Assembly: GCA_028280605.1 (NCBI GenBank)
Contig: JANQLL010000153.1
Coordinates: forward strand, 1-39,899
Direction: 5' to 3'
Source of the DNA: Candidatus Gastranaerophilales bacterium
Lineage (GTDB): Bacteria; Cyanobacteriota; Vampirovibrionia; Gastranaerophilales; JANQFW01
Length of the DNA: 39,899 bases
The position numbers and the translations under genes are program-made. This document shows positions 39,590 to 39,899 of the stretch, one piece after another; the stretch's first letter is position 1; each line of letters begins with the position of its first letter. Under the pieces are notes generated by a model. It had not been told where the DNA came from and ran no database searches. It saw nothing but the letters and a program-made list of their open reading frames with translations.

Positions 39590-39898
39590 CTAATAATAGG
39601 GCTTTTTCTTGTTTAATCCTTCTTTTTTGTTGTTATTTATATCTATTATATTATCATTTATCGCATTATTTTCATCATTAAGCGTATCTTCTATTTTATT
39701 TTCTTTATTTTCATTTTTTAAAATATCAATATCGCCGGCTGAAGCAGCATCCGCCACCTTCGCAACTGCGGATACTTCTTTATAAAGCTTTAAATCTGTT
39801 AGCTTAGAATTTGAGCTGATTTTGACTAAATTATACTTTCCTTGTTTAACTTTTTTCAGCTTCTTTTTTGCACTGTCTTCCGGCTTGCGCCGGCGAGC
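39590..39898 (-). CDS. 3' part of a gene running off the window edge (…DTLNDENNAINDNIIDINNNKKEGLNKKKPYY*)
   Basis: Continuous minus-strand open frame of 103 codons to the edge; not in ORF track because the start lies outside. Confidence 0.6.
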   Translation of the reverse strand, partial: ARRRKPEDSAKKKLKKVKQGKYNLVKISSNSKLTDLKLYKEVSAVAKVADAASAGDIDILKNENKENKIEDTLNDENNAINDNIIDINNNKKEGLNKKKPYY

Positions 39899-39899
39899 T

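Noticed and set aside
1-39899. CRISPR arrays, tRNA/rRNA genes, IS elements, prophage modules
   Set aside because: Looked for regularly spaced repeats, tRNA T-loop/acceptor signatures, transposase or phage structural motifs; none recognised by eye.

Overview
AT-rich bacterial chromosomal window, mostly ordinary core genes with accessory proteins between them. Recognisable core genes are murQ-anmK, rplS-ylqF(rbgA)-rnhB, an HtrA-type protease, a COG0701-type permease, rpmB, an M23 peptidase, pgeF (laccase-domain), ruvX-DUF1292 and uvrA. The gene content and the N-terminal '..VxFxG' motif proteins suggest an uncultured Gastranaerophilales/Vampirovibrionia (Melainabacteria)-like genome; this is inference and was not tested. 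No tRNA, rRNA, CRISPR array, IS element or prophage was recognised. I did not find one clear multi-gene undescribed system. The strongest unusual items are: (i) a PfkB/ribokinase-family kinase with a complete two-cluster ferredoxin-like module inserted in it (31311-32504); (ii) a protein with two annexin-like repeats (26540-27298, minus); (iii) an exported alpha/beta hydrolase that appears to have lost all three catalytic triad residues; (iv) a short N-terminal V-x-F-x-G motif shared by four otherwise different proteins; (v) an MCP - periplasmic binding protein - MCP cassette with no transporter genes; (vi) a solitary HypF homologue with altered acylphosphatase catalytic residues; (vii) a free-standing ClpX-type zinc domain; (viii) two small hydrophobic ORFs missing from the supplied ORF track. 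Several ORF-track start codons are corrected using visible Shine-Dalgarno sites.
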